DNA of 15,436 nt from Willaertia magna (taxonomy: Eukaryota > Heterolobosea > Eutetramitea > Acrasida > Naegleriidae). The notes under the pieces were generated by a model. That model was not told where the DNA came from and did not search any database. It saw nothing but the letters and a program-made list of their open reading frames with translations. Made by a program: the position numbers and the translations under genes. How positions within the stretch are numbered: position 1 is the stretch's first letter; the number at the start of each line of letters is the position of its first letter. Shown here piece after piece: positions 1-9,064 of this stretch. The stretch is from positions 1-15,436 of the forward strand of contig CADWAF010002436.1 of NCBI GenBank assembly GCA_902984215.1, in the 5' to 3' direction.

Positions 1-201
1 TTAATTACAGGTGAATGTTTTTTGAATTTAGAACAATTAAATTATTTAAAAATTGATTATTGCAGAAAAATTGCAGGAGAATTTTTATCAAATTTAGTCA
101 ATTTAGAAACTTTAAAAGCAGAAACTACGAATATTAAAGAAGAACATTGTGTTAATTTAAGAAAATTGAAATGTTTAAAAATTAATATATTTTCAGACTG
201 A
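1..201 (+). CDS. 3' end of a leucine-rich-repeat protein (partial)
   Basis: Frame 1 is open from the first base to a TGA at 199-201, giving 66 residues with no start in the window. The peptide shows leucine-rich-repeat spacing: LNLEQLNYLKI, then LVNLETLKA, then LRKLKCLKI, about 22-26 residues apart. This is the beta-strand signature of LRR proteins, which act as protein-binding scaffolds and are often joined to an F-box in amoebae. No F-box is visible because the N-terminus lies outside. The same kind of repeat appears as decayed relics at 993-1370, 1399-1640 and 11121-11359, so this is a member of a local family. It could itself be a truncated copy; only the upstream sequence would tell. Confidence 0.6.
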   Translation, partial: LITGECFLNLEQLNYLKIDYCRKIAGEFLSNLVNLETLKAETTNIKEEHCVNLRKLKCLKINIFSD

Positions 202-450
202 GATTGATTGGGAATGTGATTTTTAAACAAATTTTTGTAAATTATTTAAATACAGCATCATCGCTAGACGAAGATTATTGACTTCCACTAAAATTGGAAA
301 CACTTCAAAATAGGAACAAACTGTGCGGTATGAACAATACAAGAACTGAACTTTTCTTTTTCCTTTCGAGTCAACTGGAATTTTAATAACATGTTAATAA
401 AGAAAAGATTAATTAATAATTTTAAAAAAACCTTGTTAAAGGTTAGCAAA

Positions 451-879
451 ATGGTCCTAAAACTTTTGCCAATATTCTTACTTTACTTTTTTGTTGTTGT
501 TATTCGTTGTCAACCGCAAAGCTGTCCAAAGAGAAAATGTATGATTTACTGCAATTATGGTTATAGAACAGATCAAGATGGTTGTAAAACATGTAAATGT
601 AGAACAGGAATTGTTTTTAAGGAAAATTCAGAGGATCTTCAAGCTGCAAGATTACTTGATTATCGACCACGCAATTGTGTCACCTTAACTTGTCCTTTTG
701 GATACAGAAAGTCTTGTTTTTATTTCAATACAGAACAAGTGTACAAGCCTACTGCAAGATGTAAGAAATGTTATTGTAAAAAGTGCACAAAAAAGTGGTG
801 TAGAAAGGGTTGTAAATATGGTTACAAAAGAGATAAGAATGGATGTAAAACATGTAAATGCAATCCAATACCATTGTAA
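451..879 (+). CDS. Secreted protein with three antistasin-like cysteine repeats
   Basis: A 142-residue protein if started at 451. A start at 391 adds 20 basic residues ahead of the signal sequence. I prefer 451 because it puts a classical signal peptide (VLKLLPIFLLYFFVVV) at the N-terminus, with cleavage likely near residue 20. The mature part is cysteine-rich. Repeat 1 (Cys 25, 30, 34, 45, 48, 50) and repeat 3 (Cys 112, 117, 121, 132, 135, 137) have identical spacing C-x4-C-x3-C-x10-C-x2-C-x-C and share GY-x-x-D-x-x-GCKTCKC. Repeat 2 (Cys 76 to 109) keeps six cysteines with longer loops. This pattern is that of antistasin-type domains, which in animals are serine protease inhibitors. An extracellular inhibitor or matrix role is inference. 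There is no intron, and the 3' part is unusually basic. Confidence 0.7.
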   Translation: MVLKLLPIFLLYFFVVVIRCQPQSCPKRKCMIYCNYGYRTDQDGCKTCKCRTGIVFKENSEDLQAARLLDYRPRNCVTLTCPFGYRKSCFYFNTEQVYKPTARCKKCYCKKCTKKWCRKGCKYGYKRDKNGCKTCKCNPIPL

Positions 880-992
880 AGTGACATGTCTTAACAAACG
901 TTTTAACAATATTACGTAATTTATCTCATTGTGTTAAAAGTTCCAGCTTGTTTTAGTTCTACCCAAAAAAAAATAATAAATTAATTAAAAAA

Positions 993-1370
993 ATGTTTTC
1001 AACACGTCCCTTAGAGATAGTTCAACGAATTTCTTTATTGTTTTTATATTGAAGATTTAATCAATTTAAATGTATATTGAAAATTGTAATGGACCTTTTT
1101 TTTAAGAAATTTAACAAATTTAGAAATTTTAATAATTAATAATGTTAAAGTACTAGTAAATGAATAATTTTTAAATTTAAAGAAATTAAAATATTTGAAA
1201 ATAAATTACAATAATCAAAGAGATTTAAAATTAGGTAACTTTATTACAAGATTGACAAATTTAGAAAGAATTGAACTAAAAGATAATAATTTTACAAAAT
1301 TGTCTACTTTGAAAGATTTTAGTTAACTCAATTTTAAAATTATTAAAAAGTTAATTGTAAACGATTTGTC
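993..1370 (+). pseudogene. Decayed F-box/leucine-rich-repeat gene
   Basis: From an ATG at 993 the frame reads MFSTRPLEIVQRISLLFLY and stops. This resembles the start of an F-box (PLEI-x-QRI-x). After a frame change it continues as IEDLINLNVY, the usual second half of the motif. Further pieces in changing frames read LRNLTNLEILII, LNLKKLKYLKI and ITRLTNLERIELKDN, which are clear LRR strands, interrupted by several stops and frame changes. Order and spacing fit one F-box/LRR gene broken by point mutations and small indels. F-box proteins normally recruit substrates to SCF ubiquitin ligases; this copy cannot encode one. It faces the minus-strand relic beginning at 1399. Confidence 0.6.
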
Positions 1371-1398
1371 CTAATACATAACAGATAAAAACTTACAA

Positions 1399-1640
1399 AA
1401 TTTTACAATTTATTGTTAAAATTTTTAATTTTATTGGCAAATATTTAAAAAGATTGTAAACATTTCCTTTTAAATGCAATTCTAGTAATTGTGTTAAAAA
1501 TTGTTAATGTCAAAAGATTCCACTAAATTTAAGTTTAGATTTTTAAAATTAGAAAAATATTATAAACAGTTGCCCGTAATGTTATTTGCATTTTCTAATA
1601 TCTAAATATAGTTCTTCTAATATCTTTTACAATTTGATAA
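1399..1640 (-). pseudogene. LRR gene fragment downstream of tRNA-Ile, left copy
   Basis: On the minus strand fragments read LNLNLVESFDINN, then after a frame change LLELHLKGN and LPIKLKILTINCK, which are LRR-like strands broken by stops and frameshifts. It is the homologue of 11121-11359. This copy keeps LPIKLKIL where the other has LPKKFKIL, so it is slightly closer to a working LRR. There is no intact reading frame, so I call it a relic carried with the tRNA cassette. Confidence 0.5.
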
Positions 1641-1673
1641 ATCAACAACTTTAAATCATAAAGCATTTAAAAC

Positions 1674-1679
1674 AAAAAA
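1674..1679 (-). terminator. Pol III terminator of tRNA-Ile (left copy)
   Basis: A run of six T on the transcribed (minus) strand lies 5 nt beyond the 3' end of the tRNA. Runs of four or more T terminate RNA polymerase III. The same run is kept in the other copy. Confidence 0.7.
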
Positions 1680-1684
1680 GTTAA

Positions 1685-1757
1685 TGGTGCTTACAGGGAT
1701 CGAACCTGTGACCAATGGCTTATTAGACCAACGCTCTACCGACTGAGCTAAAGCACC
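1685..1757 (-). tRNA. tRNA-Ile (anticodon AAU), left copy
   Basis: A 73-nt cloverleaf on the minus strand. The acceptor stem GGTGCTT/AAGCACC is fully paired, with discriminator A. The D stem is GCTC/GAGC, the anticodon loop is CTAATAA (anticodon AAT), and the T arm is ACAGG-TTCGATC-CCTGT. The top pair of the anticodon stem is a T-T mismatch (27-43). The internal A box (TAGCTCAGTCGG) and B box (GGTTCGATCCC) fit the Pol III consensus. There is no intron and no encoded CCA, as expected for a eukaryotic nuclear tRNA. It is identical to 11001-11073. Confidence 0.95.
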
Positions 1758-1828
1758 TGTTGGTTAATTACTGTAATCATAAACACAGCTGAATTATGGG
1801 CTGAGCAAAATGTAAATTTGAGGTGGAT

Positions 1829-1837
1829 AAAACAAAA
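1829..1837 (-). terminator. Pol III terminator of tRNA-Val (left copy)
   Basis: Two T4 runs separated by one G on the minus strand start 6 nt past the tRNA 3' end. Two short runs are a common Pol III stop, and here they suggest that the two tRNAs are transcribed separately. Confidence 0.55.
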
Positions 1838-1842
1838 TCGAC

Positions 1843-1916
1843 TACAGCGAACGAGGCTTGAACTCGTGACCTTAAGCGTGTTAGGCTTACGATCTAACCA
1901 ACTGATCTACCGCTGC
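1843..1916 (-). tRNA. tRNA-Val (anticodon AAC), left copy
   Basis: A 74-nt cloverleaf on the minus strand. The acceptor GCAGCGG/TCGCTGT has G-U wobbles at 1-72 and 7-66, with discriminator A. The D stem is GATC/GATC and the anticodon stem TAAGC/GCTTA is perfect. The loop is CTAACAC (anticodon AAC) and the T arm is ACGAG-TTCAAGC-CTCGT. The B box (GTTCAAGCC) is acceptable. The A box (TAGATCAGTTGG) departs from consensus at one position. It is identical to 10825-10898. Confidence 0.93.
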
Positions 1917-1954
1917 TTGTTGAATATTACACTAGTAAACAAAACAGAATAGTG

Positions 1955-2320
1955 GTTTGACACCGGTGTTTGGGCGGCTTTTTGAACCACGTCTAAAATG
2001 TCGCATTGTTTGCTGTATTTTAAAGTTTTTTGGATCACCTAAGAAGGACACACCAATCCTTAAAAACATTTTTTTTTAAATTTATTTTTGTTCTTCCATT
2101 TCATTCGCTTTTTCGTTTTTTTTTGATTGGACTGTCCTTGATAAGTACTTTTGTTTGCTTTTTCTTTTGTTATTACTAGAATATTTTACAACGAGCTCTA
2201 TAACAGTTTGGAAAAAGGTTTTGGACTAAATTAACTTACACAAAAACGTTTTTATTAACACTTTACAACTAAATCCTTTTGCTTTACAAATAAAAACTAT
2301 TAACCTCTCAAAAAAATTAT
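1955..2320. other. Intergenic, between tRNA-Val and the secreted-protein gene
   Basis: I see no coding sequence here. It holds the upstream side of the minus-strand tRNA-Val gene, a perfect 10-bp palindrome ACACCGGTGT at 1960-1969 just outside the repeat arm, and the AT-rich 3' flank of the minus-strand gene ending at 2321. Confidence 0.6.
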
Positions 2321-3325
2321 TTACTCAAAAACATTCATTCCTCTCAAAAAGTTCCAAACATTCTTTCTAGCTTCTGTCCAACGATCTTCTTTCATTAATA
2401 ACTTTTCAGCAAACTTTAAAGATTCCTTTCCATCCCTTAAAACTTGTCTTTCACTTCCTAATAAACAGGGTTCCATAAATTTTAAAATAAAATTAGTAAT
2501 TTTAACGGCTAAACGTAAATAAAAATGTAAAATTACTTTTCTTGGATTTGAAATGTCTTGAAGGTTGGTTGCCAACTGTCTTACATCATTTTGATGATTT
2601 GACTTAAAAGTAATTGGAATGAATGGACTTGGAGCTTTTGAAGCACTTGCATAACAACTATTATAATAAACCTTAAAATCACCTGCAAAAACCGGTTTAA
2701 AATCGTTATCGTTACAATAACTATTTAACTTGTTTAAAGTTATTATGGAAGGTGGATAGTCAACTGCGTCGCCATTTGGAGAAATTGTTCCACCTAATAA
2801 TTTACCGACCGTTGAAAATGCATCCATTACTTCTCTGTCCTTATTTGATAATGTGTAAGCTGTTAAATCTCTGTGATGGTTATGGCTGTGGTTGTGGCTA
2901 TCTTCTAAAATGTTTGTAAATAATAATTCTAAATAGTGAGTTAACCATTTAATAAAACATTTTAAAACAGTTCTACATTGTTTAAAGAGAGGAAATGTTG
3001 ACGTTTGAAAAGTAAAGTTTGTTAATAAATGTAATAAAGTTAAACAACTACTCTTTACGTAATTTTCATTACTTTCTTCCTCATTGTTATTATTATCATT
3101 TTGTAACGTAATTTTAAAACTCATCTTTTTATGTTCATTTATTTGATCGTTATTGCTGTCGTGATCACGTTGTAAAGGTTGTTGTTGTTCATTTGGAGAA
3201 GGATAGTGCATTGGAATTCCAAACTGAAATCCTTCTGTCATTAATGGTTGTGACAGTAAAAAACTAACGCAAAATGAAACGCCTAGCATTACAAAAATTA
3301 TTTTTTGTGTAAAGTTATTTTCCAT
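2321..3325 (-). CDS. Secreted or luminal protein of unknown function, His-rich segment
   Basis: An intron-free 334-residue protein that I do not recognise. Residues 8-24 (KIIFVMLGVSFCVSFLL) form a signal peptide or signal anchor, with a possible cleavage near residue 26. Residues 45-90 are a low-complexity Gln/Asp/Asn/Glu stretch. Six cysteines follow the signal (94, 117, 123, 204, 224, 287), an even number compatible with disulfides. Residues 144-151 (HNHSHNHH) form a histidine cluster that could bind metal, which is only a possibility. The C-terminal 75 residues look helical and carry no second convincing membrane span, although residues 265-285 are moderately hydrophobic. The start at 3325 is the only one that keeps the signal sequence. 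It lies head-to-tail behind the dehydrogenase gene, with a 507-bp gap. Confidence 0.7.
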   Translation of the reverse strand: MENNFTQKIIFVMLGVSFCVSFLLSQPLMTEGFQFGIPMHYPSPNEQQQPLQRDHDSNNDQINEHKKMSFKITLQNDNNNNEEESNENYVKSSCLTLLHLLTNFTFQTSTFPLFKQCRTVLKCFIKWLTHYLELLFTNILEDSHNHSHNHHRDLTAYTLSNKDREVMDAFSTVGKLLGGTISPNGDAVDYPPSIITLNKLNSYCNDNDFKPVFAGDFKVYYNSCYASASKAPSPFIPITFKSNHQNDVRQLATNLQDISNPRKVILHFYLRLAVKITNFILKFMEPCLLGSERQVLRDGKESLKFAEKLLMKEDRWTEARKNVWNFLRGMNVFE

Positions 3326-3832
3326 CTTGATAATTTGTTTTTTGTAAACAATCTGTTTTTTTTTGTTTGTTGAATTTGGTAGAGAGGATGGCTTGTGTGA
3401 AACTATTTAAATAGTTTTTAAATTTTTAATTTTAAAACAGTGTTATCTTTGTCATCTTTTTGATACTTTGCGGTTTGGAAAATTATTGAATTTGGAAAAT
3501 GTGACATGTGGAGGAATTTTCGACATGTTGTCATTTTCTAAATTTGTAAATGTTGAAAATGGAAGAAATTCTTTAGTCAGGATGACATTTTTATTTGGAT
3601 TGGTTGTGATTCATTAAATAGTAGCTACAGAAGGTAAATTTTTATCATTTATATTTTTAGAATACCAAATTTTTTATAGCCAAACTCCAAATTTTTTACA
3701 ACTGTACCGGTCAACTGTACCTTTACGAAAAACTATCATAGTTGAGGCCACAATAATAAATATTATTGTATTATCTTAAACTTTATAAAAAAATAAACAA
3801 CACTATATTTTCTAAATAAATTAAAATTTTAT
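3326..3832. other. Intergenic with a long hairpin
   Basis: There is no open frame of note. It should contain the promoter of the minus-strand gene starting at 3325 and the 3' end of the dehydrogenase transcript. An imperfect inverted repeat at 3495-3538 pairs GAAAATG with CATTTTC and ACATGT with ACATGT, with a small internal loop and a 13-nt apical loop. A short direct repeat (tttggaaaat) occurs at 3473-3482 and 3491-3500. Confidence 0.5.
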
Positions 3833-5677
<1,845 letters not shown>

Positions 5678-5965
5678 TTTAGAAAATTAACAATAATAAT
5701 ACACCCAATTATTAAGCTTGTATATTTTAATATAATACAACGTTGCTTGTAATAATTGATACAAATATGTAATAATTTCATTTATTGTTTATATTTAAAT
5801 ATCTATTTTATTCAAACTATTTTTGTAACCACAACACACAAATTTGTGACACAACTGTAAGAAATAATATTAAGACTTCCACTATTTACAATTTCAATTT
5901 CATACCAACAATACTGCATTATTAAAATAGTTTAAATAAAAATTTTAAATAAAAATTTTAAATAA

Positions 5966-6806
5966 TTAAATAAATGAAATTTTACATTCCAATTCTTCCT
6001 TTGTTGATTCTCTTCCTAAAATTAAATTTCTATGTGGAAATCTACCAAACTTTTCAATTAAATCATAATGTAATTTAGCAAAATTTAACATTCCTTTTGA
6101 AAATTCAATTTCATGATTATCTTTAAGATTAACTAATTCTTCATATCTTAAAATAGCTTCTTTTTGATCTTGTAAATTTTCTGAATGTTCTAAAGGTAAA
6201 AGAATAAAACATTTCTTTTTATTATTTTCAATCAGTAATCAATTTAATTAATTGTAAGTTAATCAATTTAATCAATTTAATTAATGAGTAGTAAACACAG
6301 CAGTAATTAATATTGACAACAATACAATCAGTTAATTAAAGAAATAATAAACTTACTTCAAATATATTGTATTGATTATAAAGATCTTGATCCCTTAATA
6401 TCTGTTTAGTAAGCCTTAATGAATAACTATCAAAATCAAAACTCTCTTTTGTTCCTCTGTACATATTTCTAGGAAATTGATCTAACACAATAATTGAACA
6501 TAATAATCCTCTTAAAGTATTATACCAAGGTGATTGTTTAATCATTTCATTCATTTCTTCTTCTTCTTTATTATTTTGTGTATTATTCCATAATTTATTT
6601 AATTCATCTCTTCTTGTCAATGTAAATTTTTCAAATTTTTGTTTAATTTCTTGATCTAAAAGTTTTTTTTCTTCACTTGTTAAACCAACGCCAAACCATA
6701 ATTTATTATTTGTGGTTTGTTCCTTTCCGAACCAAAAATTATAAACTAAATTAATCTCTTCCATTATTATTGTTGTTGTTGGTTGTTTCTTTAATTTTTT
6801 AAGCAT
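5966..6806 (-). CDS. DUF924 family protein (two exons)
   Basis: Exons on the minus strand are 6806-6357 and 6214-5966 (699 nt, 232 residues). The intron has a GTAAGT donor and an AAAAAG acceptor in phase 0. The joined protein shows the DUF924 (PF06041) landmarks in order: VYNFWFG (21-27), LDQFPRNMYRGT (108-119), a join IFE-KCF at 150/151, LPLEHSENLQDQ (155-166), and FGRFPHRNLILGRESTKEE (206-224). DUF924 proteins are about 180-220 residues, have no established biochemical function and look like small helical repeat proteins. Met15 (6764) is an alternative start closer to the family N-terminus, so residues 1-14 may be leader. An acidic Asn/Glu insertion (75-88) is the only unusual part. It is divergent from the methyltransferase gene. 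Confidence 0.85.
6215..6356 (-). other. Intron of the DUF924 gene
   Basis: 142 nt, the longest intron seen here. It contains repeated units of the form AATCAATTTAATT, clustered at 6236-6285. Splicing restores the FEKCFILLPLEHSE segment. Confidence 0.8.
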
Positions 6807-6860
6807 TTAAAATTTTTTTAAAATTTAAATTTTTTTTAAAAAAATTTTTTAAAAAAGAAA
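6807..6860. promoter_or_regulatory. Short divergent promoter, DUF924 / Dnmt2
   Basis: The two start codons are 54 bp apart, or 96 bp if DUF924 starts at Met15. The gap is almost purely A and T, with nested self-complementary runs such as AAATTTAAATTT and TTAAAAAAATTTTTTAA. Both 5' untranslated regions and any core promoter must fit here or inside the coding regions. Confidence 0.5.
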
Positions 6861-8285
6861 ATGAATGAAAATAAAAAGACAATTTATATTGCCGAATTTT
6901 ATTCCGGAATTGGTGGAACGAGATTTGGTTTGGAAATTGTTAGGGATTATATTAACAAGATACACCACAATAAAAATTCATTACAAAATAATTGTAACGA
7001 AAATAATAATTTAAACAATAATTTAAACGAAAATATTAATTTTAATAATAATGACAATTATAATTTATCAATAAATTCTTTAGAAATGAAATGGTTAGAA
7101 GCATTTGACATTAATGAAAATGCAAATTCAGTTTATCAATTTAATTTTCATCATAAACCTTGTGAAAAGGACTTGTTACATATTTCCGTAAATGAATTTA
7201 AAAAGATTTTTAAACCAATTTTAGAAGAACGAGAGAAAATTAACGATTGTAAAAGTCACAACAATAATGAAAATTGTAAAAATTTATTCTTGTGGACAAT
7301 GTCACCACCTTGTCAACCATTTACTTTAAATGGAAATAGAAAAGATGATCAAGATGATAGAACAAAAAGTTTTTTATATTTAATGAATGAAATCTTTCCA
7401 ATTTTATTACCTGATTTAATTTTTGTTGAAAATGTTAAAAATTTTGAAATTTCAAATACAAGAAATGTTTTAATAAAACAATTAGAAAGTTTTAATTATG
7501 AATTTGAAGAGTTTCTAATTTGTTCTAGTCAATTAGGTTTATTAAATCAAAGAGTAAGATATTATTTAATTGGAAGGAAAGTAAATAATAAAAACTTGAC
7601 TGAAAAGAAGAAAATTTGTGAAAATGTTCCGGAGTTGCTAATAAGAAGAATAGATAATAACAATGATAATAAAACAGTTGTGGTAAGGCCCCTGTTTGAT
7701 TATCATTCCGTTTATCAATCTAATATTGATTATTATAATATTAATAATATACTGTTACCAATGAATTGCAGTGATGCAACAGTTGAAAGACTTCAAGAAG
7801 GAAATTCAAATGGGATTGAAAAGGATTTTATTTATTTAAATTTAAAACAATTATCAAAATATAAAGGATATCGTTATGATTTATTAATTAAAAGGTTTAA
7901 TAATTCATCTATTCAATCTGCTAAAGATTGTTGTAGTTGTATTACAAAATCTTATGGTCAACCAAGATTTTTACGTGGAACGGGACCGTTAGTTTTAGAA
8001 TTAAAAGAAGAATTTTCAAATTTAACGGATGACGAAGTATTTTCAAAGATTAACTTTAATGATATTGAAAATACATTATTAACTTTAGGAAATGTTAGAT
8101 TTTTACATCCATTAGAGATTTCAAGATTAATGACATTTCCTCCAAATTTCCAATTTAAGGAAGATATTCAAATAAAACAACAATACAAATTATTAGGTAA
8201 TTCGGTAAATGTGTTAACCGTTGCACATTTAATTTATTATTTAATTCAAAAAGAATGGAATGACAAGCAAGTAACATTACAATAA
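6861..8285 (+). CDS. Dnmt2/TRDMT1-type tRNA (cytosine-5) methyltransferase
   Basis: An intron-free 474-residue C5-methyltransferase of the Dnmt2 family. Known members methylate C38 of tRNA-Asp and some other tRNAs with S-adenosylmethionine. Motif I is AEFYSGIGGTRFGLE (11-25). Motif IV is SPPCQPFTLNG, with the catalytic Cys151, followed by DDRTKSFLYL. Motif VI is FVENVKNFEIS (188-198). Motif VIII is QRVRYYLIG (230-238). The Dnmt2 region is CCSCITKSYG...GTG (357-375). Motifs IX-X are RFLHPLEISRLMTFPPNF and YKLLGNSVN. Two features stand out. An Asn-rich insertion (residues 36-72) follows motif I and helps explain the excess over about 390 residues. The Dnmt2 signature Cys-Phe-Thr reads Cys360-Ile-Thr. 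No regulatory domain precedes the catalytic domain, so a DNA maintenance enzyme is unlikely. Confidence 0.93.
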   Translation: MNENKKTIYIAEFYSGIGGTRFGLEIVRDYINKIHHNKNSLQNNCNENNNLNNNLNENINFNNNDNYNLSINSLEMKWLEAFDINENANSVYQFNFHHKPCEKDLLHISVNEFKKIFKPILEEREKINDCKSHNNNENCKNLFLWTMSPPCQPFTLNGNRKDDQDDRTKSFLYLMNEIFPILLPDLIFVENVKNFEISNTRNVLIKQLESFNYEFEEFLICSSQLGLLNQRVRYYLIGRKVNNKNLTEKKKICENVPELLIRRIDNNNDNKTVVVRPLFDYHSVYQSNIDYYNINNILLPMNCSDATVERLQEGNSNGIEKDFIYLNLKQLSKYKGYRYDLLIKRFNNSSIQSAKDCCSCITKSYGQPRFLRGTGPLVLELKEEFSNLTDDEVFSKINFNDIENTLLTLGNVRFLHPLEISRLMTFPPNFQFKEDIQIKQQYKLLGNSVNVLTVAHLIYYLIQKEWNDKQVTLQ

Positions 8286-9064
8286 AAAAAGTACTGACAA
8301 TACATGTTGACAATTAAATAATTGCATAGTAATAACAAAAACTACTTGTCTAAGAAAATTGGTAGATTGTTGGGCCGCACATGTGCTGTAGATTTACTCT
8401 GTAGTTTGGGTAGAATAAATTTTGGTAACAGTAAAGGCAATTAATAATCTTAAAAACTACAGTAAATTTTAAAAAAAAAACGTAGTAGGTTAAATTTCTG
8501 TTCATTTAAAAAGACAGTTGTTTTAGGTTGCTTTGCTTATAGTGGAAGATGATTGTGGTGGTTTGCAAACTTTGTTTCCAACAAGACAATATCTGGAGAG
8601 ATAATGTAATTAGCAGAGTCTCATAATTGTATACTGATGATAATGGTAAACACTAGTTTTTAAAATCGTAGAAGGGACAAACGATGTTTGAACAGACACG
8701 ATCACAGTTCTGCATGATCGTTCGTGCTCCTTAAATCTTAGTCTGACTTAAATCGTAATCCATCTTAGTTCCTTTGTTTCTTAAAAATAATAATTAATCA
8801 AAGGGCAACTCCTCAGACGTATTGGGATCAACAACACCCCGTTCCGTTTTATAATAAAAAAGTCAGTTGTAAATTTTAATTATAAAACAAAAAAAATAGT
8901 AAAGCAGCAAGTACTAGTTGCAACATCTCAGTGTCAATTAAAAAAAGCGGTTGGTTTTCTTTTGCTCTAAAATCAAATAACTAGCAAGGTATTACGTAGA
9001 TAAACGATCATATCCATACAAACAAACTTAATAATTATTATAATATCCGCTAAAAACAACAATA
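8286..9064. other. Intergenic and probable promoter/5' leader of MAF1
   Basis: I find no convincing exon or RNA gene in this 779-bp stretch, though parts are less AT-rich than other intergenic DNA. It contains a perfect 10-bp palindrome GCACATGTGC at 8377-8386 and a 7-bp stem (ACGATCA/TGATCGT) with a 10-nt loop at 8698-8721. Either could be a regulatory site; neither is shown to be. Confidence 0.5.

Larger units (their letters stand above)
1399..1954 (-). repeat. Left arm of an inverted repeat carrying tRNA-Ile, tRNA-Val and an LRR relic
   Basis: Read on the minus strand, this segment matches 10788-11359 from CACTATTCTGTTTT through both tRNA genes and on into LRR-derived sequence ending TGTAAAATT. 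The tRNA genes are identical. The part beyond tRNA-Ile (1399-1684) differs at roughly a dozen positions in about 286. The spacer between the two tRNAs is 85 nt here and 102 nt in the other arm. Outside these limits the two loci are unrelated. The arms are separated by about 8.8 kb. Confidence 0.9.

Noticed and set aside
685..919. Frames overlapping the antistasin-like gene on both strands
   Set aside because: They are shadows without family features. The Cys spacing supports only the 451-879 frame.
6861..8285. A DNA maintenance or restriction-type C5 methyltransferase
   Set aside because: The ENV, RTKSFLYL, KSYG...GTG and YKLLGNSVN segments match Dnmt2 closely. There is no chromatin-reading domain and no partner restriction gene.
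8633..8747. Possible C/D-box small nucleolar RNA (TGATGA followed about 110 nt later by CTGA)
   Set aside because: The box C flank is poor, the terminal stem is missing, and such short motifs are expected by chance.
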